Source: Nocardia jejuensis NBRC 103114
Lineage (GTDB): Bacteria > Actinomycetota > Actinomycetes > Mycobacteriales > Mycobacteriaceae
Reading direction: 5' to 3'
DNA: 32,283 nt
Assembly (NCBI RefSeq): GCF_001613145.1
Contig: NZ_BDBU01000009.1
Location: forward strand, 1-32,283
The position numbers were made by a program, and so were the translations under genes. Below the pieces are notes generated by a model. It saw nothing but the letters and a program-made list of their open reading frames with translations, was not told the origin of the DNA and did not search any database. Positions 14,161-22,234 of this stretch are shown piece by piece. Numbering within the stretch: the first letter of the stretch is position 1; each line of letters opens with the position of its first letter.

Positions 14161-15820
14161 CGACGATCGGAATCAGCAGGGCCGCAGGCCCGTCCGGACC
14201 CGCGGCACCGGTGGATTCGACGACACCCTGGAACTTCCGATCGTGGATTTCGCCGAACCGGAACAGCCACCGGCCGGGCCTACGCTCACCCGGCAGATCG
14301 GCCGCGTGGCACTCGCCTCGGCCGCCGCGCTGATCTTCAGTGAATTGGTGTCCCTGGCCCAGACCGTCGCCCTGGCCCGCCTGCTGAGCCCCGCCGAGGT
14401 CGGCATGTTCGCGGCGGGAACCGTGCTCACGATGCTGTTGACCACCTTCGTCGAGGGCGGTCTGCGCTCGGGACTGGTGCAGCGCGAGGACCGCGTCGAG
14501 GATGCCGCCGAGACGGTGTTCCGGGCCTCCTTCGTGAACGGGGCGCTGGTGACGCTGGGCGCGCTGGCCGCCGCACCGGTGATCGGCATGCTGTTCCACA
14601 GCCGCACCATCGGGCTGATCGCGGCCACCACCTCCGGATTCCTGCTGCTCTTCTCGCTGACCAACGTTCCGGAAGCGTTGCTGCAGCGCGATTTCAGCGT
14701 CAAGCGCCGCATCATCGTCGGCCCGGCGGTGTCGGTGAGCTTCGCGGTCGTGTCGGTGACGCTGGCGGTGCTGGGCTTCGGAGTCTGGAGCATGGTCGTG
14801 GGCACCTATGTGTCCTACGTGGTCTGGGCGGTGTCGGTGTGGTGGCTGGCGCGGTGGCGGCCCGGCCGGGGACACGCGTCGATCCGGCTGTGGCGGGAAC
14901 TCGCGCGTTACGGCTCACCGGTGGTGGTGAACATGCTGGGCTCACGGGTGCAATCGCTGGCCGAGGCCGCGGTGGTCGGTCGTGGCCTGAGCGCCGCGGC
15001 TCTCGGGCACTACCGCTACGGCCAGCGCATCGCGCAGATCCCGGTCCGCTTCATCGTGGAAGTCGGTGCGGTGTCACTGTTTCCGGCCTTCGCGCGCATC
15101 GCCGAGGAGCGTGACGGTGAACGACTGCGCTCGGCGTACCTGCGCGCGGTGCGGCTCACCACACTCGGCGCGGCCGCCCTCAGCGGACTCATCATCGCCC
15201 TGGGCGAACCGGCGGTGGTCATCGTCTTCGGTGAGCGCTGGCGCGAGGCCGGGACGGTCGTGGTCGCCATGGCCGGCCTCGGCCTGGGCAAGGCGTGGAT
15301 GAGCGTGGGGGAGGAGGCCATCAAGGGGGCCGGACGCACCACGCTGTTGAACTGGCAGACCGCGGTCGAGCTGATTCTGGGCATCGGCCTGCTGCTGGTG
15401 TTCATCCGATTCTTCGGTCTGGTCGGCGTCGGCCTCGCGACCTCGGCGACCGCCCTGGTGGTGGCCGTGGTGGTGACCGTGCTGGCGCGCTCGGTGATCG
15501 GGGCGCCGCTGGGTGCGCTGATCCGCGCACTCGGCCCACCGCTCCCGGCGGGCGCACTCGCGCTGGCCGCCGCCTGGTCGCTGGAACATCTTGTGCTGCA
15601 GTCCGATACCCGGCCGATCGCCGCCGGAATCGGGTTGCTTTTCGTGGACGCGGCGGTGTTCCTGGTGATCTATCTGCTCGTGCTGGCAGTCCTGGCACCG
15701 GATGTCATTGCCGGATTCATCCGTCTCGCAGGACGATTGACAGGCCGCCTCGGGCGGCGCCACCGCCCTGCCTCGACGGCGCAGCAGCCGGTGATCACCG
15801 GCGGATCGAGCGGGCCGTGA
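14153..15820 (+). CDS. wzx: Wzx-type polysaccharide flippase, copy 1
   Basis: A 555-residue integral membrane protein of the MOP/polysaccharide-exporter superfamily, which moves lipid-linked repeat units from the inner to the outer face of the plasma membrane. A hydrophilic N-terminal tail (1-46) precedes roughly 12-14 transmembrane segments. Landmarks are LARLLSPAEVGMFAAG (75-90), GLVQREDRVEDAAETVFR, LLQRDFSVKRR, GFGVWSMVVG, LGHYRYGQRIAQIP, LFPAFARIAEE and KGAGRTTLLNWQT, all characteristic of the WzxC/polysaccharide synthase family. The ATG at 14153 lies 8 bases inside the end of the pyruvyltransferase gene, indicating coupling. A clear paralogue lies at 28316-30163. It is followed by the first Wzz-like gene after 100 bases. 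Function as a flippase is very likely; its particular substrate is not known. Confidence 0.92.
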   Translation: MPSDDRNQQGRRPVRTRGTGGFDDTLELPIVDFAEPEQPPAGPTLTRQIGRVALASAAALIFSELVSLAQTVALARLLSPAEVGMFAAGTVLTMLLTTFVEGGLRSGLVQREDRVEDAAETVFRASFVNGALVTLGALAAAPVIGMLFHSRTIGLIAATTSGFLLLFSLTNVPEALLQRDFSVKRRIIVGPAVSVSFAVVSVTLAVLGFGVWSMVVGTYVSYVVWAVSVWWLARWRPGRGHASIRLWRELARYGSPVVVNMLGSRVQSLAEAAVVGRGLSAAALGHYRYGQRIAQIPVRFIVEVGAVSLFPAFARIAEERDGERLRSAYLRAVRLTTLGAAALSGLIIALGEPAVVIVFGERWREAGTVVVAMAGLGLGKAWMSVGEEAIKGAGRTTLLNWQTAVELILGIGLLLVFIRFFGLVGVGLATSATALVVAVVVTVLARSVIGAPLGALIRALGPPLPAGALALAAAWSLEHLVLQSDTRPIAAGIGLLFVDAAVFLVIYLLVLAVLAPDVIAGFIRLAGRLTGRLGRRHRPASTAQQPVITGGSSGP

Positions 15821-15920
15821 CCGGCCCCGCCCGCACCGCCGCACCCGGTCGACGGTGTAACGGCGGTTCTCGGTGCGCGATATTGGTGAATGCGCGGCCC
15901 CGATATTCGAGGGAGTCGAA
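15821..15920 (+). other. 100-bp gap before the first Wzz gene
   Basis: It holds an alternative GTG start (15873) in frame with the Wzz gene and two CGATATT words (15879 and 15901 regions). I see no terminator or convincing promoter. Confidence 0.3.
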
Positions 15921-17321
15921 TTGAACAGCGTCACAAGAGTTCACCTCAATCGGGTGTGGCGTCGCAAGTGGCTGGTACTCATCCTCACCATCGGGGCATT
16001 GGCGCTCGGATTCTTCTCCACTCGCGACGCGGCGCCCACGTACACCAGTCGGATCGCCATGACGATCGGCTCGCCGAACCGCGCCCCGGACCAGGACGCC
16101 GTGCTCTCGGTCGGCTACGCGCAGTACTTCAAGGACCCCGCGTATCAGACGAAACTCAAAGCGGCGGCGGGCATCCCGGATGGCACGATCCTGGACGCGC
16201 GCACCGTCGCCTCGAGCCCGATCCTGTACATCGAGGGCACCGCGAGCACGCCCGGACTCGCGCAGGCCGGTGCGACCAAGGCGGGCAGCGTCTTCCGTGA
16301 CGAGATCAACGCCAGCCTGCGCGCCGGCCAGGATGCCGCCATCGCCGCGGTGCGCAAACCGTTCGACGACATCCGCGCGGCCAACGGCGTGGTCAGCGAC
16401 GCGTCGCTGACCCAGATGCAGGAGCAGATCAACCGGCTCAATGCCGACACCTCCAACAAGCTCATCGACCTGCAGCAGGCCTCGGATCCGGTGCGCGAGG
16501 AGCCCTCTCGGATTCCCACGCTGGTGAGCTACGGGGTGGGCGGGCTGCTGCTGGGCTGCCTCGCCGCGCTCGCGGTGGGTGCGCTCTCCCGACGCCTGCG
16601 CACCGGTGAGGACGTCGAGGAGAAGGTGGGCCTGACCGCCATCGCGGTGGTGCCCGGTACCGACGGCAAGCTCACCGCCGAACGGGATCGGGCGTTCAAG
16701 CAGGTGGTGACCGCGGTCGGACTGGCCGCACCGGTGGAGAAGGCCTCGGTGGCGATCACCGCGCCCGGGTCGAGCGACGGCATCGAAATCCTCGCGCGCG
16801 CCATCGCCGACGAACGCGCCCGCCAGGGCGTGCGCACGATCCTGGTCCACGCCGATCTGAGCCGCCGCCTCGCCAGGGGCGTGGGCGAAGTCCTCGCCGG
16901 GCGAGCCGATCTCGACGCCGTACTCACGCCCACGCGGCTTTCGGTCATGCGCGAGCTGTTCCCCGGCAGCATCGAGGAGGAACCGTTCACGGTCCTGAGC
17001 CGCGAACGCTTCACCCGCTTGCTGTCGCGGCTGCACGAGCGCGCGGACTTCGTGGTGTTCATCGGCCCGCCGGTGCTGAGTGCGGTCGAGGCCCAGGTCG
17101 TGGCCGCCACCGCCGGAACGACCGTGCTGGTGCTCGATCCCGCGACGACCACGGTCGAGCAGGCCCGGCGCGCACACCGGCTGCTGGCGGCGGTGGATGC
17201 GAATCTGCTCGGCGCGGTGTTGCTCGAGACCCCGCAAGCCCCCGCCGCGGGCGGCCACGCACCACCCGGCCCGGAAGCTCTGGGAGACCGCAGGATCACC
17301 GCGGCGCGTGCGGCCGAGTAG
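15921..17321 (+). CDS. wzz: Wzz/YveK-like chain-length co-polymerase fused to a degenerate BY-kinase domain, copy 1
   Basis: A 466-residue bitopic membrane protein expected to set polymer length with Wzy. After a short cytoplasmic tail a first membrane segment (about 16-33) is followed by an extracytoplasmic alpha/beta domain (TYTSRIAMTIGSPNRAPDQD onward, about 42-195) ending in a coiled-coil-like QEQINRLNADTSNKLIDLQQ, then a second membrane segment (about 201-222). The cytoplasmic remainder matches the fold of CpsD-type tyrosine kinases, but the Walker A reads TAPGSSDGIE with no GK[ST], the A' motif reads LVHADLS, and Walker B reads VFIGPP without its aspartate. No C-terminal tyrosine cluster is present. 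TTG at 15921 is preferred because GAGGGAG precedes it and the paralogue at 22231 starts at the equivalent point; GTG at 15873 is the alternative. Confidence 0.85.
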   Translation: MNSVTRVHLNRVWRRKWLVLILTIGALALGFFSTRDAAPTYTSRIAMTIGSPNRAPDQDAVLSVGYAQYFKDPAYQTKLKAAAGIPDGTILDARTVASSPILYIEGTASTPGLAQAGATKAGSVFRDEINASLRAGQDAAIAAVRKPFDDIRAANGVVSDASLTQMQEQINRLNADTSNKLIDLQQASDPVREEPSRIPTLVSYGVGGLLLGCLAALAVGALSRRLRTGEDVEEKVGLTAIAVVPGTDGKLTAERDRAFKQVVTAVGLAAPVEKASVAITAPGSSDGIEILARAIADERARQGVRTILVHADLSRRLARGVGEVLAGRADLDAVLTPTRLSVMRELFPGSIEEEPFTVLSRERFTRLLSRLHERADFVVFIGPPVLSAVEAQVVAATAGTTVLVLDPATTTVEQARRAHRLLAAVDANLLGAVLLETPQAPAAGGHAPPGPEALGDRRITAARAAE

Positions 17322-17329
17322 CCCCGACC

Positions 17330-18394
17330 ATGAGACGGCAACGGGCCCTGTGGGTCTCGACGAGCATGTCCACGCGCGGCGGTGTCGCCACCTTCGTGCG
17401 GGAGATGCGCGAGACTCCGATCTGGGCGCACTGGGATATCCGGCACATCGCGACGCATCGCGACGGTTCGGTCGTGACGAAGCTGATCGCCTATCTGGCA
17501 GCGGTATTCGTGTATCCGTATCGGCTGGCGACGCATCGCCCGGCACTGGTGCACATCCACCTGTCCTCCTACGGCAGCTTTCCGCGCAAGTACCTGTTCG
17601 AGTTGATCGCACGGGCCACCCGCACCCCGGTGGTGCTGCACGTGCACGGCTCGGACTTCTCGGTGTTCCACGACGAAGCCCCGCGACTGGTGCGCGCCGC
17701 CATCCGCGACGCGCTCGCCGGGGCCGCCGTCGTGGTCGCGCTGGGCGAGCCGTGGGCGGCGGCGCTGCGTGAGATCACGCCGCGAGCACGAATCATCGTG
17801 ATCTCCAATGCGATCCGGCCCGCGCGACCGGTCGAGCAGGATGGCGGCATACCCGCCCGGGTGCTGTTCCTGGGTGAGGTGGGCGAGCGCAAGGGCACCT
17901 TCACCCTGCTCGAGGCCTGGCAGCGCCTGCTCGCGGCGTCGCCGGGGCTGGACGTGCGACTCGTCATCGCCGGGGACGGAGAGGTCGACCGGGCCCGCAA
18001 GATGGTCGCGGAGCTGGGCATCGGGCCCAGCGTCGAGGTGACCGGATGGCTGGCCCCGGAGCGGATTCCCGAACTGCTCGACGGCTCACAGGTGCTGGTG
18101 CTGCCCTCGCATCGCGAAGGCCAGCCGATGGCGATTCTGGAAGCCATGGCCCGCGGGCTGTGCGTGGTGACCTGCCCCGTGGGCGGCATCCCCGACCTGA
18201 TCGACGACCGATGCGGCCTGATGGTGCCGCCGGGCGAGGTCGAACCGCTCGCCGAGGCACTGGGACGTGCGGTGCGGGACACCGCGCTGCGTAAACGGCT
18301 GGGCGGGGCCGCATTACAGCGCGTCCGCGAGGAATTCGACATCGACGTCGTCTGGCGTCGATTCGACGGCATCTACCGGGAGATCGTGCGATGA
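17330..18394 (+). CDS. Glycosyltransferase family 4
   Basis: A 354-residue GT-B glycosyltransferase predicted to extend the lipid-linked repeat unit in the cytoplasm. The N-terminal domain has STRGGVATFVREM (14-26), a glycine loop typical of GT4, HIHLSSYGSFPRK and VVLHVHGSDFSVF. The C-terminal domain has VLFLGEVGERKGTFTLLEAW, LVIAGDGEVDRARK, VTGWLAPERIPELL and SHREGQPMAILEAMARG with an intact E-x7-E pair, then VGGIPDLI. The start lies 8 bases after the Wzz stop and its ribosome-binding site is poor, suggesting translation from upstream ribosomes. Its stop overlaps the next glycosyltransferase start as ATGA. Sugar specificity is not evident. Confidence 0.92.
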   Translation: MRRQRALWVSTSMSTRGGVATFVREMRETPIWAHWDIRHIATHRDGSVVTKLIAYLAAVFVYPYRLATHRPALVHIHLSSYGSFPRKYLFELIARATRTPVVLHVHGSDFSVFHDEAPRLVRAAIRDALAGAAVVVALGEPWAAALREITPRARIIVISNAIRPARPVEQDGGIPARVLFLGEVGERKGTFTLLEAWQRLLAASPGLDVRLVIAGDGEVDRARKMVAELGIGPSVEVTGWLAPERIPELLDGSQVLVLPSHREGQPMAILEAMARGLCVVTCPVGGIPDLIDDRCGLMVPPGEVEPLAEALGRAVRDTALRKRLGGAALQRVREEFDIDVVWRRFDGIYREIVR

Positions 18395-19554
18395 GCTTTC
18401 CGGAATCGGGCATCGGCGCATCCGGCTCGGACGGTTCCCGGCCGATCCGCGTGTTGTACGTGGTTCCGGATCTGCGGGTCGGCGGAGCCGAACGGCATGT
18501 GACGACGCTGCTGCCCAGCCTGGACCGGAGCAGGTTCGAGGCGTCGGTGATCTGCCTGGGTGAGGAGGGTGAACTCTTCGCGGATCTGGGCGCGGCAGGA
18601 GTGCCCGCGCGGGCCCTGCATCGCACCAAACGTCAAGCGGCGGCGGCACTCCGCGATCTCGTGCGGGCGATGCGCGAGAGCCGCCCCGATATCGTGATCA
18701 CGCGCGGTTACAACGCCGAGGCGCTCGGTCGGCTGGCCGCCTGGCGCGCGGGCGTGCCGCATTCGATCGTCTGGGTGCACAACCACGGCGATATCGAGCC
18801 GCGCGGGCGGATCCGCGCCGCCGTCGACCGCGTGCTCGATCGCCGCACCACGGCCTATTTCGGTGTCGCACACGCCCAGACGCGGTACATGACCGATGAA
18901 CTCGGCTACCCCGGATCCAAGATTCGGATCATCCACAACGGCGTGGACCCCTCGGCCTTCGACACCGGCGAGGATCGCGCGGCCGTCGCGGATCTCGGCC
19001 TCGGCCCCGAGGACCGCATCGTCGGACTCGTGGCCGCCCTGCGACCGGAGAAGGATCACGCCACCTTCCTGCGCGCGGCCCGGCTGGTCGCCGATCGGCT
19101 GCCCGCCGCCCGGTTTCTGATCGTCGGCGACGGACCGATGCGGCACTCGATCGAGGAACTCGCCGAGGAACTGGGCCTGCGTGATCGCGTCGTGCTCGCC
19201 GGATCGCGCCCCGATGTGGCAGAACTGCTGCGCGCCATGGACATCGTGGTCCTGAGCTCCTACAGCATCGAGTGTTTTCCCATGGCCCTGCTCGAGGCCA
19301 TGGCCGCGGCCCGGCCCGCCGTCTGCACGGCGGTCGGGGGAGTGCCGGAGATGATCGCGGACGGTGAGACCGGCTATCTGGTGCCGCCGCGCGATCCGGA
19401 GGCGATGGCCGAGCGCCTGATCGCGCTCCTGGCAGATCCCGTGGCGCGCAAGGACATGGGCAGCGCGGCCCGTGCCCGGGTCGAGCACCTGTTCAGCCTG
19501 AAGACAAGTATCGCGGCCGCCGAAAAGGCCCTCGAGGAGATCGTGACGCTGTGA
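18391..19554 (+). CDS. Glycosyltransferase family 4
   Basis: A 387-residue GT4 glycosyltransferase. The N-terminal domain has VVPDLRVGGAERHVTTLLP (residues 24-42), the loop found in many EPS glycosyltransferases, then RPDIVITRGYNAEALGR and VWVHNHGDI. The C-terminal domain has IRIIHNGVDPSAF, VGLVAALRPEKDHATFLRAA, FLIVGDGPMRHSIEELAEEL, LAGSRPDVAELL and SYSIECFPMALLEAMAAARP with the E-x7-E pair, followed by VGGVPEMIADGETGYLVPP. It is coupled by ATGA to the previous gene and by GTGA to the next, so the three glycosyltransferases are co-translated. Donor and acceptor sugars are unknown. Confidence 0.93.
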   Translation: MSFPESGIGASGSDGSRPIRVLYVVPDLRVGGAERHVTTLLPSLDRSRFEASVICLGEEGELFADLGAAGVPARALHRTKRQAAAALRDLVRAMRESRPDIVITRGYNAEALGRLAAWRAGVPHSIVWVHNHGDIEPRGRIRAAVDRVLDRRTTAYFGVAHAQTRYMTDELGYPGSKIRIIHNGVDPSAFDTGEDRAAVADLGLGPEDRIVGLVAALRPEKDHATFLRAARLVADRLPAARFLIVGDGPMRHSIEELAEELGLRDRVVLAGSRPDVAELLRAMDIVVLSSYSIECFPMALLEAMAAARPAVCTAVGGVPEMIADGETGYLVPPRDPEAMAERLIALLADPVARKDMGSAARARVEHLFSLKTSIAAAEKALEEIVTL

Positions 19555-20759
19555 GCGACAGACACATTCTGATCCTGGTCGAAAATCTTTCGGTCCCCTT
19601 CGACCGCCGGGTCTGGCAGGAGAGCCGCGCCCTGGTGGACGCGGGCTACCGGGTGAGCGTCATCTGCCCGATGGGCGCCAAGCAGGATCAGGAGGCCGAG
19701 GCCACGATCGAGGGCGTCCGCATCCTGCGTTACCCGCTGCGCGCGGCCACCGGCGGCCCGGCCGGATATCTGCGCGAGTACTCGCTCGCCCTGTGGCACA
19801 CCCTGAGACTGGCGATTCGCGTACGCCGCGAGGGTCCGGTGCACGTCGTGCACGCCTGCAATCCGCCGGATCTGCTGTTCCTGATCGCGCTCGTGCTGCG
19901 CGTCGGCGGGGCCCGATTCGTCTTCGACCACCACGATCTGGTCCCGGAACTGTTCCTGTCCCGGTTCGAGGGTGGCGGCACCCTGCTGTACCGCGCCTCG
20001 ATGCTGTTGGAGCGCATCACCTTCGCCTGCGCGCACGGCGTCATATCGACCAACGAGAGCTATCGCCGCGTCGCCATCGACCGCGGCGGCATGGACCCCG
20101 CGCGGGTCACGGTGGTGCGCAGCGCACCGGACCTCTCGAAATTCGTCGCCCGCACACCCGATCCGGCGCTCAAGCGTGGAAAGCCATATCTCGGTGCGTA
20201 TCTCGGCGTGATGGGCCCGCAGGACGGGGTCGACTACGCGCTGCGCGCCATCGCCCACCTGCGCGACGAACTCGGCCGCACCGACACGCATTTCATCTTC
20301 ATGGGCTCCGGTGACGCCTTCGACGATCTGGTCGCGCTCGCCGAGGAATTGCGCCTCGAGGATCTGGTCGAGTTCACCGGCAGGGTCTCGGACGAGTTCC
20401 TGCAGATCTGCCTGTCCACCGCCGACGTGTGCCTCTCGCCCGATCCGCACAACCCGCTCAACGACGTGTCCACCATGAACAAAGTCGTCGAATACATGGC
20501 GATGGCCCGCCCGCTGGTGTCCTTCGAACTGACCGAGGCCCGGGTGTCCGCGGGCGCGGCGGCGGTCTATGTTCCGGCCAACGACGAGGCCGCCTTCGCC
20601 GTGGCCCTGGCCGAACTGCTCGACGATCCGGACCGGCGCAAGCGGATGGGCGAGTTCGGCCGAGAGCGGGTGGCTCGTGAACTGTCCTGGGACACCTCAC
20701 GAGCCAAGCTGATCGCCTTCTACGACGAGATCTTCCGCTCCCTGATCGCCGCGCGCTGA
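19551..20759 (+). CDS. Glycosyltransferase family 4 (WcaI/WbuB-like group)
   Basis: A 402-residue GT4 enzyme of the group that opens with LVENLSVPFDRRVWQESRAL (9-28). Further landmarks are HVVHACNPPDLLFLIA, FVFDHHDLVPELF, a membrane-associating helix region around residues 140-165, LGVMGPQDGVDYALRA, FIFMGSGDAFDDL, FTGRVSDEFL and LSPDPHNPLNDVSTMNKVVEYMAMARP. The last motif replaces the ordinary E-x7-E and is usual in this subgroup. GTG at 19551 overlaps the previous stop as GTGA. The gene ends the plus-strand operon, and its last 40 bases overlap the 3' end of the convergent Wzy gene. It likely adds one sugar to the repeat unit; specificity is unknown. Confidence 0.92.
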   Translation: MSDRHILILVENLSVPFDRRVWQESRALVDAGYRVSVICPMGAKQDQEAEATIEGVRILRYPLRAATGGPAGYLREYSLALWHTLRLAIRVRREGPVHVVHACNPPDLLFLIALVLRVGGARFVFDHHDLVPELFLSRFEGGGTLLYRASMLLERITFACAHGVISTNESYRRVAIDRGGMDPARVTVVRSAPDLSKFVARTPDPALKRGKPYLGAYLGVMGPQDGVDYALRAIAHLRDELGRTDTHFIFMGSGDAFDDLVALAEELRLEDLVEFTGRVSDEFLQICLSTADVCLSPDPHNPLNDVSTMNKVVEYMAMARPLVSFELTEARVSAGAAAVYVPANDEAAFAVALAELLDDPDRRKRMGEFGRERVARELSWDTSRAKLIAFYDEIFRSLIAAR

Positions 20760-22234
20760 GCCCGTCCCGCCTCGAGCGGATCGACCGCCGCGCGCTGCGA
20801 CAGCCGATCCGCCGCGCCGACCGCGGCCCCGACCAGTGCGAAGACCATGGTGCTCGGATAATCGAACAGGCGCAGATCGACGAACACCCCGGCCAGCACC
20901 AGCGAGACGAACGCCGCCCCGGCGGTGAACGCCAGCGGCCGGCCCATGAGCCCCCCGGCGGGCAACCGGAGGTAGGCCAGCACCAGCCGGCGGGCCAGCA
21001 GCACCAGCACGGTCAGCCACAACAGCAGCCCGACGATGCCGAGTTCGGCGAGAATGCCCAGTTCGGTCTCGTGCGCCGGAATGCCGAGCCCGCGATCCCA
21101 CGGCGTGTCCGGCGAATACTGTTGATGCCGATAGGTATTGACCATGACGAACCGGCCCAGACCCCAGCCGCTCCAGGGCTTCTGCGTGAACGCCCACACC
21201 GCCGTGGCATCGGCATTGAGCCGGTCGTAGATCTCGTTCGTCGAGGCGACGCCGCCGGCCTTGCGGTCGGAACTGGTGAAGGTGGTCCAGTTCATCGCGA
21301 TGATCACCGCAACGCCGAGCGCGGTGACGACGAATCCGGTCCGATACCCCTTGCCCAGCACGATGGCCAGCACAATGACGACGCCGAAATCGAGCCAGAT
21401 GGACCGGGTGTGGGTGAGATACACCGAATACGCACAGGCCACCGCGATCACCGCGAGCAGCAACCGCATTCGCCGCGAACGCTTCTCGGTGCCGATCAGC
21501 ACCAGCGACAGCACGAAACCCACGATCAGGATCAGCCCGTTGACCTCCGGCTGATTCGGCAGTCCCACCGCGCGCTCGGCCCAGGCCGGATTCGCCACGA
21601 TGTACTTGGGCCACACCAGGCCCTGCGGCCCGTGGAACTGCAGAATGCTCACCCACGCCGAATAGGCCGCGCACACCAGCAGTGTCGTGATCAGGAACTT
21701 GATCGACTCGCGGGTACTGAAGATCATTCGCGCGACCAGGTAGGCCGCGAACGGCATGACCGTGCCGATGATCAGATAGCGCCACAAATCGAGCATCTCG
21801 CCCGAGAGCGGATAGAGGATCGGCGGGAACTCGTGCGTCTGCAGAATCGAATTCAGATTCCAGAGCAGATACAGCACCATGGCGCACTCGACCGCCCCGA
21901 TCGACACCCGGCGCTCGGGATGCCCGCGCACCCACGCCAGCGTCGCGATGACCACGCCGCCGAACGCCAGGATGAACGGGTCCGTGGTCGGCAGGATCTT
22001 CGGGATGGCGGGCCGCAGGAACGTCGCGACGATGAGGAACACGAACGCCCAGCGCGGATCCTTCAACCCGATGACCACGAGCACCGCCGCGATACCGCCC
22101 GCCGCCGCGACCACGCCGACCCCGCCGGGAGCCTTGCCCGACACCGCGAGCACCCCGCCCAGGCCGACCGCCAGCGCGGCCGCGAGCAGGGCCAGCCGCC
22201 ACGCTCGCTCGACCGCCGGCGTCAGCGCGGTCAT
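20720..22234 (-). CDS. wzy: Wzy-type O-antigen/EPS polymerase (O-antigen ligase family)
   Basis: A 504-residue polytopic membrane protein with about 11-12 hydrophobic segments, predicted to join flipped repeat units on the outer face of the membrane. The diagnostic region has YLTHTRSIWLDFGVVIVL, then a large external loop (NWTTFTSSDRKAGG...), WSGWGLGRF and the conserved end IPAHETELGILAELGIVGLLLW of the Wzy_C/O-antigen ligase domain (PF04932). The N-terminal part has LKDPRWAFVFLIVATFLRPAIPKI. ATG at 22234-22232 overlaps the upstream Wzz stop as ATGA, an arrangement that fits joint action of polymerase and co-polymerase. It is the only Wzy visible in the window. Its 3' end overlaps the convergent glycosyltransferase by 40 bases. 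Polymerase rather than ligase is inferred from context. Confidence 0.9.
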   Translation of the reverse strand: MTALTPAVERAWRLALLAAALAVGLGGVLAVSGKAPGGVGVVAAAGGIAAVLVVIGLKDPRWAFVFLIVATFLRPAIPKILPTTDPFILAFGGVVIATLAWVRGHPERRVSIGAVECAMVLYLLWNLNSILQTHEFPPILYPLSGEMLDLWRYLIIGTVMPFAAYLVARMIFSTRESIKFLITTLLVCAAYSAWVSILQFHGPQGLVWPKYIVANPAWAERAVGLPNQPEVNGLILIVGFVLSLVLIGTEKRSRRMRLLLAVIAVACAYSVYLTHTRSIWLDFGVVIVLAIVLGKGYRTGFVVTALGVAVIIAMNWTTFTSSDRKAGGVASTNEIYDRLNADATAVWAFTQKPWSGWGLGRFVMVNTYRHQQYSPDTPWDRGLGIPAHETELGILAELGIVGLLLWLTVLVLLARRLVLAYLRLPAGGLMGRPLAFTAGAAFVSLVLAGVFVDLRLFDYPSTMVFALVGAAVGAADRLSQRAAVDPLEAGRAQRAAIRERKISS

